NCBI RefSeq assembly: GCF_947242115.1
Contig: NC_074711.1
Coordinates: 42,718,463 to 42,782,462, forward strand
Source of the DNA: Biomphalaria glabrata
Taxonomy: Eukaryota > Mollusca > Gastropoda > Planorbidae
DNA: 64,000 bases
Reading direction: 5' to 3'
Each line of letters opens with the position of its first letter. Within the stretch, counting starts at the first letter, position 1. The position numbers and the translations under genes were made by a program. Below the pieces are notes generated by a model. That model was not told the DNA's origin. It made no database searches and saw only the letters and a program-made list of their open reading frames with translations. Positions 1 through 11,915 of this stretch are shown piece after piece.

Positions 1-1590
1 TTTTCTTTTTAATTAGCGCAACTGCACGCCCAGCACAGTTTTTTAAAGTTAAAAATAAAGAAAAATAAGGAAAAAAAAAGATTTTTTAAATTACTTTTTA
101 CTTTCTCCCTAAAAATGGAATCTCTATCCACCGAGCACAAGTTTTACTTTAGGAAAGACGCTTATCAGGCCAACATGTCGGATTGTTTGGAGTGGTGGAA
201 GCATCTCTAGAAGAAGTGCCTAGATCTAAAATAAAATTACTTTATATAGAGAAATACAAATTAGTTTGAAAAAAATAAATCTACACGTTTCGTTGTTGTC
301 TGGGAAACTTTCCAAGTAAACGTCTTCTACATCACAGTGTTCTTTGTTCCAACAGAATTTCGGTACATTAGCTTGACGTTGTCTTGGAATGGCTCTTCTG
401 AAAGTTCATGTCATCTGCATATGACAGAAGACTTGGTCATTTACAGTTCGTCCTGAGAAAGACAGATACAAGTCCATCAACTGACCGGAAAATGAGGACA
501 TTACTGACAGGCCGCCATAGCGTCAGCGAAGATGTCTCAAGTTGAACGTGACGTCATCTGTGAAAGTCGCCATCGTGTGTGCTTCTAACGAGGGGATTTT
601 AAAAGGAATCTTCCGCTATTAAAGAGCGATTTAAAAGCTATCAAGGCTGGATTCTCAGCTCGCTTCAAGCGACACGACTGCCACAAGATGGCCGCTCATT
701 GTTTGACAATTTGTATGGCCGATTTCACTTGAACACCGCTGTGAATAGACCGCTGTGGGAATTTGAATAGACTTAACACAAGGATTGGGTCCCTTTGGCT
801 CGCCTGTGGACCTTGAAGTAGAGAGAGGAGGAAAAAAGTCAAAACTGAGGACCGGAAAAAAAGTCATGAGATAAAAGAGAAAGTCGGAAGGGAAAATGAA
901 AGAAACAAAAGCTTTTCAAAAACTAAAAGAAGAACGTAAACTCTGTGTCGTTGCTAATGCACGAGACTTTGTGTTTGTCGTGCAACAAGTTAAGATCTAA
1001 ATCAATTCCTTTCATGATATTGGAGACATTATAGTCAAGCTTTTCACAAATACATTTTTAAAGTAATTGGTCTTTAGAAGGTAAATAAAATGCATGTTTA
1101 CATGGGATACAATAGACCCACATGTCAAGGAAAGGCTCAAGTGACCGGGTTACATGTGATTTCCTTGATTTGTTTCATTTCTAATGGAAACTGAGTCTTT
1201 TTTTATTATTATTATTTTTTGCAACCAATGCTGTCAACAATAACTGTACAGCCAAGGCCGAAATAACATAAAAAAAAAAAGTTTTTAAAAAAATGTTTTT
1301 TCATTGTTTGTGTGTGTGTGTGTGTGTGTGTTTTTTTTTTTTTCTACATATTCAACTGCCCAATTCCAAGTTGTTTTTTAGTTAAATATCCTAACGCAAT
1401 CGCTCAAACAATAATTGTGCAACAAATGCTGACTTAGCATAAGATACAAAAATATTGATTTGCTTTGTTTTATTTTTTACATATTTAACTGCCTAATTTC
1501 AAGTATTTTTTTAAAGTTAAATATTTAAAAGTTAGGTATAAATAAGTTTGTATTGTCAAAAACAAGTTATTACACAAAATACGTATTTTT
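1..1590. other. No gene seen; AT-rich with a less AT-rich block at 480-870
   Basis: Short ORFs have no recognisable domains. A GT microsatellite and T run lie at 1310-1345. The 480-870 block has more balanced composition but no splice-bounded frame I can defend. Confidence 0.6.
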
Positions 1591-1591
1591 A

Positions 1592-1905
1592 GCGGCCCCC
1601 GAAAGGGGAAAAGACGCTATTAGTTTTGTGTGAAATGTCTGTCCGTCTGACCCGTTTAGATCTCGTAAACTAGAAAAGATATTGAAAATCCGACATCACA
1701 ATATTTTAGACCATTCAAAGTTTTGATGCAACGGCTACGTTTTTTTTTTCCTGAAAGCGAAAAATCTCATTTTTAAAATCAGTTATGCAAGCAGTTTTTA
1801 AAGAGAAAAAGCTAATTAGTATGCATTATATATTAAACCTAATTTAAAACAAATAGTAATCTTATTAATTTCATTTTACTGAAATTTAGGAATTGTAAAA
1901 TACAA
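1592..1905 (+). repeat. Dispersed repeat with CCCCCGAAAGGGG hairpin end (copy A)
   Basis: Starts with the palindromic AGCGGCCCCCGAAAGGGG, then GTCTGTCCGTCTGACCCG and TCTCGTAAACTAGAAAAG. The same blocks occur inverted around 17.95-18.71 kb. It is likely a non-autonomous mobile element. A long T run follows at 1910-1941. Confidence 0.6.
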
Positions 1906-1907
1906 AT

Positions 1908-1944
<37 letters not shown>

Positions 1945-2005
1945 GATTCGAATAAGAGATTGAACCTTTTCTAAACAATTACATTAATTGTAAGACTTCA
2001 GTTAG

Positions 2006-2275
2006 GCCAGGAGAGGCGCGGTAAAGCTCTTGGCTTCCGAACCGAGTATCACGGGTTCGAATCCTGGTGAAGACTGGGATTTAACAAATTCGGAATTCTT
2101 GGGCGCCTCTGAGTCCACCCAGCTCTAAAGGGTACCTGACATAAGTTGGGGAAAAGTAAAGGCGGTTGATCGTTGCGCTGGCTACATGACACCCTCGTTA
2201 ACCGTAGGCCACAAAAACAGATGAACTTTACATCATCTGCCCTATAGACCACAAGGTCTGAAAGGGGAACTAGTT
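2006..2275 (+). mobile_element. tRNA-derived SINE, family 1 (copy A)
   Basis: The tRNA-like head has an A-box-like segment (GGTAAAGCTCTTGG) and a B box GGGTTCGAATCC. A tRNA-unrelated body follows, with GGGCGCCTCTGAGTCCACCC, then the conserved tail CCACAAGGTCTGAAAGGGGA. The same body and tail occur near 29.1, 42.3 and 59.8 kb. It is not a tRNA gene: the acceptor stem does not close and the body continues without a terminator. Confidence 0.8.
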
Positions 2276-2500
2276 AGGCCAGGTTCACATCTAACTTTGC
2301 ATTCACTTGTACCTATCCTTTGATCTGCTGGACCGTTGGGGCACTACACAAGATCTGTCAACCTTCTTTCTCCATTCTTATCTCTCATTTGTCTTTGATA
2401 TAATTTCCTTTGAATGTTCTTTCTGAAAATATTGAAGCCTGCCTGGGTGGACCACTTCGGTGGCCGATTTTGAGTTTGTGTAACCTTGTTTAAAAATTAC
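2276..2500 (+). repeat. Dispersed repeat, family 3 (copy A)
   Basis: The sequence TTAGGCCAGGTTCACATCTA through GGTCTGCTGGACCGTTGGGG-like text to GGGTGGACCACTTCGGTGG reappears inverted at 17.16-17.53 kb. No coding capacity. It abuts SINE family 1 copy A. Confidence 0.65.
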
Positions 2501-3620
2501 TTTCTTATAGCGCATCTTTCATGCTTATATCAATGCTCAGTACGCTATGGCCCTATCTCTTTTGTGGACCAGTGGTGGAAGGGGGTATCTGGGAGAAGGT
2601 TTCTGTGCTGACTTTACGCTTAGCAATCAACTTGAGCCCTCTTGTTATGTGGTCAAGCCGTATATTGACCACTTTTCCATACATACCAGGTATTGAAAAA
2701 CAGATAATTACAATGTGAGCTTGCGCTCCCAGAGCTATTTTTATATGTATTTTTGTTTAATAGGTTAGAGCTATTTTTATATATTTTATTTTTATAGGTT
2801 AGTGCGGGATAGTATAAAAAGTGATGTGCATGCTGTCTTAAAACAGTTGAGTGTACATTTGACCAGTGGTCAGTACAGTATCTCTGTCTGTGTGACAGCT
2901 GAAGATCTTTGTGGTCTGTCTTGTAATTATTTTATTATTCTGTACCTGGGACGGCCTGCTATTATTACTGCTGTATCTAATATTGCTGCTATAACTGCTG
3001 TAACATCTGCTGCATTTATTACTGCTATTGTTATTGCTGCTGTAGATCTAGGGAATCTAGTGTTATTTTGTATCTGTAGTGTTGCCTTAGTCGGCTTAGA
3101 CCTAGTGGCTTAGTCTATTCTTATGAATAGTAAGGTACTAAGGTGTTCTTGTTTTAGTGTTAGTGTAGATCTAGGTCTAGTGTAGTAGCTGTAGTGATTT
3201 AGTTAGATAGTTGGTTTGATCAGTTTGTGTTAGATAGTTGGTTTGGTTAGTTTGTTGGTGTTTGTAGTGGCGTAGATTTAGAGGGTTTTAGTTAGTTGCT
3301 GGGTTCAGTTGTAGTGGTTAGTGTATATATTATATTTTATTGATTTATTTTTATCTAAATAAAATTTCATTTTTAGTATTTAATGTCAAGTAAAGTTTGT
3401 TTCTTGCTTTAGTTAGTTAGTTTAGTCTAGTTGTCTGGTTGCTTAGGCGACTCTAACCCCTTGGTCGCAGACCGAGGTGTCACAGATGAAACCCACCAAG
3501 AGCGCTAACATCTGCCTACTGCTATAAAATTTAATGTTGAGCAGAGAAAAATTCCACCAGCGCCTTCTGACCTGCTCACAACAAGTTAAATTATTTTTCA
3601 AAAAGGTTAAAAATTTCTGG
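2501..3620. other. No gene seen; low-complexity TAG/GTTAG and TGCTGT words
   Basis: The ORF at 2802-3113 is Ala/Ile-rich because of ATTACTGCTG-type triplets. From 3060 to 3440 the sequence is a degenerate run of TAGATCTAG, TTAGTTAG and TGTAGTG words. Confidence 0.6.
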
Positions 3621-3794
3621 CTTAAATAAGTTCCTCTTCTGGTCTTGTGACGTGTACGCGTCTGTTATCGTGCATATTAATCATAGTTTCATACGCATTG
3701 TGAAATTCTCTCGAGACTATTCGAGTTCGAGCCTCCATGATGGAAGGCAGACGTTTATTGACAGATATGGTTAAACATGTCGGGTTTTGTCCCC

Positions 3795-3890
3795 TTAAAT
3801 AAGTGTACACGTTATTTCTCCTACATCTATTCTCGGAACAAGTTGAAAGTTTTAACAATCATTTATTGTAGCTAACAAAACAAAAATCAA
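3795..3890 (+). repeat. Fragment of the AT-rich dispersed repeat
   Basis: Carries GTACACGTTATTTCTCCTAC and CTCGGAACAAGTTGAAAGTTT, matching the right end of the family. The preceding 3622-3794 shows nothing I recognise. Confidence 0.5.
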
Positions 3891-4526
3891 TTTAAAACAT
3901 CAACAAATAAGTCAGGCCCCTCATTAATTGCTTTGTTTAAATGTAAATCTAACTTCTACATTGTCATAGAAGTGTGAGTGCATAGTTCTTCCCGTTGTAT
4001 AAGCTTTGTTTTTTTTAAAGGATATTTTATATTTTGCCCTGTTACAAATCTCATTTGATTTGAGCAAATACTTTTGTTTAATTTAGTATTCATTATATCT
4101 CCACTGATATTATAGTATTAATAGTTACAAAACTATTTTAAAAAGATGAATAATATAGATCTAATTATATTTCACATTATATTTTTTTACACACACATAC
4201 CTCATAGGCTCATAACTTATAATAAAAAAAAATTTTAAACTAAATTGTATTTATGATTTGATAAGAAGATAATTTTAATAATTTACAATTAAAAAAAGAC
4301 AAATACGATTTTATACCTTTTTTTAAAAATAACAAATTTAAATTATTATATGATAGAAAGATAGTTAAAACACTCCTTCATTTCCCTAGAAATGTTGAAA
4401 CATTATGAAGTTCTTCACTATGATGTGTGTCAGTTTAACAACCAGTCCTATAGCCGAGATGAACTGTCTGTTGATGATACAACCTTACCTTTGCGTAATT
4501 ATGAAGACATGTATTAGTTCACAACA
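3891..4526. other. AT-rich, nothing recognised
   Basis: Frequent A and T runs and no defensible ORF. Confidence 0.6.
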
Positions 4527-4860
4527 TGGGCGTAGCCAGGTTTTTTTTTCGGGGTGGGGGAGGATTTTTTCTTCCACCTCCGCGAAAAAAAAAAAACAAC
4601 AATATATATATATATATCTGTGTGTGTACATAATTAATCTTTAGTACATTTTGACCCTTCATTCTTCTGCAAGACGTTGTTTGTGCCCTAGAGTATGTTC
4701 TTCCTGGAATTAGTGGAAAAATTGTAGACCCTCCGCCCTTGCCAGCAAGGGGGTCTAGGGTAGCGCTGGAAGCTCCCCCTGCGCGGGGCGGAGCCCTGTC
4801 GCCAAGCATTATTTCCGGTATTGAAAGCCAACACAGCGCATATTCTGAGGTATCTCCAGT
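4527..4860. repeat. Repeat segment starting GGGCGTAGCCAGG
   Basis: Opens with GGGCGTAGCCAGG, the inverse of the CTTGGCTACGCTC motif repeated from 5.33 to 7.70 kb. It contains a G-rich stretch, an A tract with a TA microsatellite, and a GC-rich segment with CCGCCCTTGCCAGC. It is probably one end of the same mobile element. No coding capacity. Confidence 0.45.
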
Positions 4861-5324
4861 GTATTATCCTGCTATTAAAAAGGTTTATTTAAAAAACTTA
4901 ATAAGCTATTCTTACTGACTTAGACCCTCCCGCGCCGTTCGGCGCATTTGGCGGTAAGCTGTTTCCATAAAAATCTGTCACTGGCAATGTCTGAAGCCTC
5001 TTCCCACCTGCTCTAAGGACCTCCATGAAAGTGTGGCGCCAAGGTGTACTAGGAATCTAGGATGTCAACTCATGCGTAATTCATTTTGTCAGAGAACATG
5101 TCCCGCAAACCTCATGTGACGATCTTTCACAACCTAACTAAGGGGTCGACTCCCAGTTCAGCATAGGATTTCCTTGATTTATACCCGATCTCTATAACTG
5201 ACTACTAAAATCTGTCTTAACCATCTTTGTTGAGCCACATTTAGGCTTTTTCAATTTCAATTTCGGCAGATGACTATTCACTGCACTTTATTAATGGGCC
5301 CAGCCACTGGAAGAAATGTGTAAC
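4861..5324. other. Nothing recognised between repeat segments
   Basis: Mixed composition without ORF. It may belong to the element bounded by GGGCGTAGCC and GGCTACGCTC. Confidence 0.5.
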
Positions 5325-7745
5325 CTCTCTTGGCTACGCTCTTGGAATTAGGTGACTGTAGTTTGCTTTAGATGTTATATCGAAAAGGGAAATTTTATAG
5401 TCAAAACCATCTGTTGGGAGGGGGGGGGGAAATAAACAAAAAAAAATCTCTGGAGTTGTTGTTTTTTTTTAATTCAAAACACCATTTAGCTACGGTCATA
5501 GAATGTGGTGCTTGTAGTTTGCTTTAGAATAATATTGAAAAGAGAGGTTTTCAAACTCAAAACTCTCTGTAGGGGGATTTCAAACTCAAAACTCTCTGTA
5601 GGGGGATTTCAAACTCAAAACTCTCTGTAGGGGGATTTTAAACTCAAAACCATCTGAAGGGGTTTTAAACTTTAAAAGGATGGGGGTTTAAACTCACCCC
5701 CCCACACACACACACACCGTTGGCTTGGCTACGCTCAAAGAATTTTAGTGTGTAATTTGCTTTTTTTTTATATCAAACCCTTCTGAAGAGGGGTTTAAAC
5801 CAAAAACCCCCTTTGGCTACGCTCTAAGAAAATGGAGACAACAGGCGTAGCGCCATTAAAAGATGAACATAACATAATACATAATGATAATGAAACTAAA
5901 GCAAACATCCTAAACAAATACTTTGCATCAGCATTCTCAGCCCCAGGAGACAAAGACATATTACTGAATTTGAACCAAGTAGACAACATAGAAGATATAG
6001 TAGTACAAGAAAATGGAATTCAAAAACTATTAGCCAACACCAAACCAAATAAAGCTTCGGGACCTGATGGTATTCCAGCTAGATTACTCAAAGAACTAAG
6101 TAATGAGCTAGCCCCAGTGTTCAAAATACTCTTTCAGGCTTCACTTAACCAGGGCAGAGTACCAAAGGACTGGAAAGAAGCTAATGTCACCCCCTTATTT
6201 AAAAAAGGAGAAAAATCTGACCCAGGAAACTACAGACCAGTATCACTTACCAGCATCACATGTAAAATCCTAGAACACATAATATGTAGCAACATCATAA
6301 ACCACTTAGACAAACAAAATGTCCTCACACCATACCAACATGGCTTTAGGAAATATAGATCATGTGAAACACAACTAATAGGACTAATTGATGATTTTTC
6401 AAAAGGTTTAGATAATAGTGAACAAATAGATGCTATCTTACTAGATTTTTCTAAGGCTTTTGACAAAGTTCACCACCATAGTTTGCTTAAAAAATTAAAA
6501 TATTTCGGCATTAATGGTCCACTGCATCAGTGGATTAAGGACTTTCTGATAGGGAGAGAACAAACTGTAATAATAAATGGCTCTAAATCAACACCGATAA
6601 CAGTAAACTCAGGTGTACCTCAAGGAACAGTCTTGGGTCCACTACTATTTTTAATTTACATAAATGATTTACCAAATTGCATTAGTTCAGGAACAAAAGT
6701 CAGATTATTTGCAGACGATTGCATAATATATAGAACAATAAAAACAACACAAGACACAGATATTTTACAAAGAGAATTAGATGAATTACAGAAATGGGAA
6801 TCAAATTGGAGCATGTCTTTCCACCCAGAAAAATGTCAGTTGTTAAGAGTAACAAAAAAACTAAAACAAATTAATTTCACTTATCTTATTCATGGCAAAC
6901 CAGTAACACAGACTAAAAACGCAAAATACCTAGGTGTTATAATAAATGAAAAACTGTCATGGAATCCACATATTGATGAAACTACAAAAAAATCAAACAA
7001 AGCATTAGGGTTTATTAAAAGAAATTTCTATAAATCAAATAAGAACATAAAACTAAAATGTTATTTAACTTTGGTTAGGCCAATAAAAGAATATGCATCC
7101 TCCGTCTGGGACCCCTCAACTCAAGAAAACATTAAGAAACTAGAACAGACACAAAATAGAGCAGTGCGATTCATAACAAACGAATATTCACATTTGACTA
7201 GAGTAACACCTTTAGTAAAATCACTGAATTTAGAAAGCCTTCAGGACAGAAGGCTCAAAAGTAAAGTAGCAATTATACATAAAACACTGAACCATAATCT
7301 TCAAATACAAAAACAAAATTTAATAAAATACTCAGAAAGACACAAAAGATAAAGGCACATTCCTCGTCACATATGCTAGGACAAATTTGTACAAATACTC
7401 CTTCTTCCCTAGTGCTATTAGAGCATGGAATGGGTTGCCTGAGCTAGCCAGGAAAACCAGTGACTTGGCAGAATTTAAGTCATTGGTTAATATGCATGAC
7501 TAAATGCATGACGCGTAGGACGTAATCATCTTCTTGTTTGAAGTAACGTCTGTATTATATAAGATAAGAAGATACGCTCATAGCATTTTGAATGCGTCAT
7601 TTGCTTTTTTAAAAATATATATTGAAGAGGTATTTTTTAGCTTTAAATCCCGCTGGCGGGGGGTTTGAACTCGAAACCCCTTTGGCTACGCTCATATATT
7701 TTAGAGTTTGTAATTTGCTTTAATATATTGAAGAGGGGGTTTATC
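5325..7745. repeat. Degenerate GGCTACGCTC repeat array, interrupted by LINE copy 1
   Basis: Units of about 100 bp each start with (C/T)TTGGCTACGCTC, then a TAATTTGCTTTA-like segment and a run such as GAAGAGGGGTTTAAACC. They occur at 5325-5826 and resume at 7572-7745. A sub-array of about 29 bp (CAAACTCAAAACTCTCTGTA plus G/T run, four copies) lies at 5548-5660. The LINE sits between two TACGCTC copies, which may be its target duplication or simply neighbouring units. Confidence 0.65.
5826..7571 (+). mobile_element. Non-LTR retrotransposon (LINE, Jockey/CR1-like), 5'-truncated, copy 1
   Basis: The main ORF 5832-7352 (506 residues) has an ordered reverse transcriptase: KASGPDGIPARLL, GNYRPVSLTS, LDFSKAFDKV, GVPQGTVLGPLLF, FADD and the KYLGV thumb region. 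The endonuclease and any ORF1 are absent, so the copy is 5'-truncated. The ORF ends early: an extra A in the run near 7346 relative to copy 2 shifts the frame, and the next frame encodes the usual tail YSFFPSAIRAWNGLP, ending near 7503. The copy ends near a repeated AAGAAG tail. It is inserted into a repeat array that continues on both sides. Confidence 0.9.
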
Positions 7746-7992
7746 GTAAATTTTGGCGCACCTACTTTTCATTGAAGTTAGGGTTTCAAAAGAAGGGCTG
7801 TGTGGAGGGGAGTGGTATTGAACTCGTTCTCGCTTGCATTCAGTCTATGATGATGTCAGGTGAATACCGTGAAAGATGAAAACTGCTTTTGATATTTCTG
7901 TACCGTAAAGTGTAAGTCTGTTTGGTTTTATCCAAAGTAAATGTTTTATTGTTAGATCAAGCTTTTAGTAGGTGCATGGGATATAACATACA

Positions 7993-10900
7993 AGACGTTT
8001 GATATCAACTTTTGATTAGATCGGAGAGAGATCTTCTCATTCCAGACTAAGTGAAAGTCCATACGTTTGATATCAACTGGATTAGATCGGAGAGAGATCT
8101 TCTCATTCCAGACTTAGTGAAAGTCCATACGTTTGATATCAAGTTGATTAGATCGGAGAGAGATCTTCTCATTCCAGACTTAGTGAAAGTCCATACGTTT
8201 GATATCAACTGGATTAGATCGGAGAGAGATCTTCTCATTCCAGACTAAGTGAAAGTAGATACGTTTGATATCAACTGGGTTAGATCGGAGAGAGATCTTC
8301 TCATTCCAGACTAAGTGAAAGTCCATACGTTTGATATCAACTGGATTAGATCGGAGAGAGATCTTCTCATTCCAGACTTAGTGAAAGTCCATACGTTTGA
8401 TATCAACTGAATTAGATCGGAGAGAGATCTTCTCATTCCAGACTAAGTGAAAGTCCATACGTTTGGTATCAACTGGGTTAGATCGGAGAGAGATCTTCTC
8501 ATTCCATACTAAGTGGAAGTCCATACGTTTGATATCAACTGGATTATATCGGAGAGAGATCTTCTCATTCCATACTAAGTGAAAGTCCATACGTTTGATA
8601 TCAAGTTGATTAGATCGGAGAGAGATCTTCTCATTCCATACTAAGTAAAAGTCCATACGTTTGATATCAAGTTGATTAGATCGGAGAGAGATCTTCTCAT
8701 TCCAGACTAAGTGAAAGTCCATACGTTTGATATCAACTGGATTAGATCGGAGAGAGATCTTCTCATTCCAGACTAAGTGAAAGTCCATACGTTTGATATC
8801 AACTGGGTTAGATTGGAGAGAGATCTTCTCATTCCATACTAAGTGAAAGTCCATACGTTTGATATCAACTGGATTAGATCGGAGAGAGATCTTCTCATTC
8901 CAGACTTAGTGAAAGTCCATACGTTTGATATCAAGTTGATTAGATCGGAGAGAGATCTTCTCATTCCAGACTTAGTGAAAGTCCATACGTTTGATATCAA
9001 CTGGATTAGATCGGAGAGAGATCTTCTCATTCCAGACTAAGTGAAAGTCCATACGTTTGATATCAACTGGATTAGATCGGAGAGAGATCTTCTCATTCCA
9101 GACTAAGTGAAAGTCCATACGTTTGATATCAACTGGATTAGATCGGAGAGAGATCTTCTCATTCCAGAGTTAGTGAAAGTCCATACGTTTGATATCAACT
9201 GAATTAGATCGGAGAGAGATCTTCTCATTCCAGACTAAGTGAAAGTCCATACGTTTGGTATCAACTGGGTTAGATCGGAGAGAGATCCTCTCATTCCATA
9301 CTAAGTGAAAGTCCATACGTTTGATATCAACTGGATTAGATCGGAGAGAGATTTTCTCATTCCAGACTTAGTGAAAGTCCATACGTTTGATATCAAGTTG
9401 ATTAGATCGGAGAGAGATCTTCTCATTCCATACTAAGTAAAAGTCCATACGTTTGATATCAAGTTGATTAGATCGGAGAGAGATCTTCTCATTCCATACT
9501 AAGTGAAAGTCCATACGTTTGATATCAACTGGATTAGATCGGAGAGAGATCTTCTCATTCCAGACTAAGTGAAAGTCCATACGTTTGATATCAACTGGGT
9601 TAGATTGGAGAGAGATCTTCTCATTCCATACTAAGTGAAAGTCCATACGTTTGATATCAACTGGATTAGATCGGAGAAAGATCTTCTCATTCCAGACTAA
9701 GTGAAAGTCCATACGTTTGATATCAACTTTTGATTAGATCGGAGAGAGATCTTCTCATTCCATACTAAGTGAAAGTCCATACGTTTGATATCAACTTGAT
9801 TAGATCGGAGAGAGATCTTCTCATTCCATACTAAGTGAAAGTCCATACGTTTGATATCAACTGGATTAGATCGGAGAGAGATCTTCTCATTCCAAACTAA
9901 GTGAAAGTCCATACGTTTGGTATCAACTGGGTTAGATCGGAGAGAGATCTTCTCATTCCATACTAAGTGAAAGTCCATACGTTTGATATCAACTGGATTA
10001 GATCGGAGAGACATCTTCTCATTCCAGACTAAGTGAAAGTCCATACGTTTGATATCAACTGGATTAGATCGGAGAGAGATCTTCTCATTCCATACTAAGT
10101 GAAAGTCCATACGTTTGATATCAACTGGATTAGATCGGAGAGAGATCTTCTCATTCCAGACTAAGTGAAAGTCCATACGTTTGATATCAACTTTTGATTA
10201 GATCGGAGAGAGATCTTCTCATTCCATACTAAGTGAAAGTCCATACGTTTGACATCAACTTGATTAGATCGGAGAGAGATCTTCTCATTCCATACTAAGT
10301 GAAAGTCCATACGTTTGATATCAACTGGATTAGATCGGAGAGAGATCTTCTCATTCCAGACTAAGTGAAAGTCCATACGTTTGATATCAACTGGGTTAGA
10401 TCGGAGAGAGATCTTCTCATTCCATACTAAGTGAAAGTCCATACGTTTGATATCAACTGGGTTAGATCGGAGAGAGATCTTCTCATTCCAGACTAAGTGA
10501 AAGTCCATACGTTTGATATCAACTGGGTTAGATCGGAGAGAGATCTTCTCATTCCATACTAAGTGAAAGTCCATACGTTTGGTATCAACTGGGTTAGATC
10601 GGAGAGAGATCTTCTCATTCCATACTAAGTGAAAGTCCATACGTTTGATATCAACTGGATTAGATCTTAGAGAGATCTTCTCATTCCATACTAAGTGAAA
10701 GTCCATACGTTTGATATCAACTGGATTAGATCGGAGAGAGATCTTCTCATTCCATACTAAGTGAAAGTCCATACGTTTGATATCAACTGGATTAGATCGG
10801 AGAGAGATCTTCTCATTCCAGACTAAGTGAAAGTCCATACGTTTGATATCAACTTTTGATTAGATCGGAGAGAGATCTTCTCATTCCATACTAAGTGAAA

Positions 10901-11845
10901 GTCCATACGTTTGATATCAACTTGATTAGATCGGAGAGAGATCTTCTCATTCCATACTAAGTGAAAGTCCATACGTTTGATATCAACTGGATTAGATCGG
11001 AGAGAGATCTTCTCATTCCAGACTAAGTGAAAGTCCATACGTTTGATATCAACTGGGTTAGATCGGAGAGAGATCTTCTCATTCCATACTAAGTGAAAGT
11101 CCATACGTTTGATATCAACTGGATTAGATCGGAGAGAGATCTTCTCATTCCAGACTAAGTGAAAGTCCATACGTTTGATATTAACTGGGTTAGATCGGAG
11201 AGAGATCTTCTCATTCCAGACTAAGTGAAAGTCCATACGTTTGATATCAACTGGGTTAGATCGGAGAGAGATCTTCTCATTCCATACTAAGTGAAAGTCC
11301 ATACGTTTGATATCAACTGGATTAGATCGGAGAGAGATCTTCTCATTCCAGACTAAGTGAAAGTCCATACGTTTGATATTAACTGGGTTAGATCGGAGAG
11401 AGATCTTCTCATTCCAGACTAAGTGAAAGTCCATACGTTTGATATCAACTGGGTTAGATCGGAGAGAGATCTTCTCATTCCAGACTTAGTGAAAGTCCAT
11501 ACGTTTGATATCAAGTTGATTAGATCGGAGAGAGATCTTCTCATTCCAGACTAAGTGAAAGTCCATACGTTTGATATCAACTTTTGATTAGATCGGAGAG
11601 AGATCTTCTCATTCCATACTAAGTGAAAGTCCATACGTTTGATATCAACTGGATTAGATCGGAGAGAGATCTTCTCATTCCAGACTAAGTGAAAGTCCAT
11701 ACGTTTGATATCAACTGGATTAGATCGGAGAGAGATCTTCTCATTCCAGACTTAGTGAAAGTCCATACGTTTGATATCAACTGAATTAGATCGGAGAGAG
11801 ATCTTCTCATTCCAGACTAAGTGAAAGTCCATACGTTTGGTATTA
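7993..11845. repeat. 66-bp minisatellite, about 58 copies
   Basis: Near-identical 66-bp units carry GATATCAACTGG, the near-palindrome AGATCGGAGAGAGATCT and CTTCTCATTCCAGACTAAGT. Variants include units with ACTTTTGATT (2 bp longer) near 8008, 9726, 10190, 10852 and 11581. Blocks such as 8051-8248 and 8843-9040 are the same sequence 792 bp (12 units) apart, so there is higher-order structure. Both strands appear open only because 66 is a multiple of three. Confidence 0.95.
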
Positions 11846-11915
11846 AGTGGCGACTGTCTTCAGTGACTGCCATCAGTGACAGTTCTCAGCGACTGTCCTC
11901 AGCGACTGTGAACAC
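11846..11915. repeat. Short tandem words TCAGCGACTGT at the end of the 66-bp array
   Basis: Four to five partial copies of (C/T)TCAG(C/T)GACTG directly follow the last minisatellite unit. Confidence 0.6.

Noticed and set aside
2006-2070. Stand-alone tRNA gene
   Set aside because: Has A- and B-box-like parts, but no closing acceptor stem, and the sequence continues into a repeated body; it is a SINE head. The same holds at 50.8, 12.5 and 59.9 kb.
2802-3113. 103-residue Ala/Ile-rich ORF as a membrane protein
   Set aside because: Made of ATTACTGCTG-type triplets in a low-complexity stretch, with no repeatable domain and no splice or promoter support.
8047-11434. Long periodic ORFs on both strands of the 66-bp array (22-residue repeats)
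   Set aside because: The unit length is a multiple of three and lacks stops in some frames, so open frames arise on both strands. No start context, splice sites or domain support a gene.
7993-11845. CRISPR array or sequencing-adapter contamination in the AGATCGGA repeat
   Set aside because: There are no spacers, the whole unit repeats, and the match to common adapter sequence stops after the first 8-9 bases. The flanking words are genomic.
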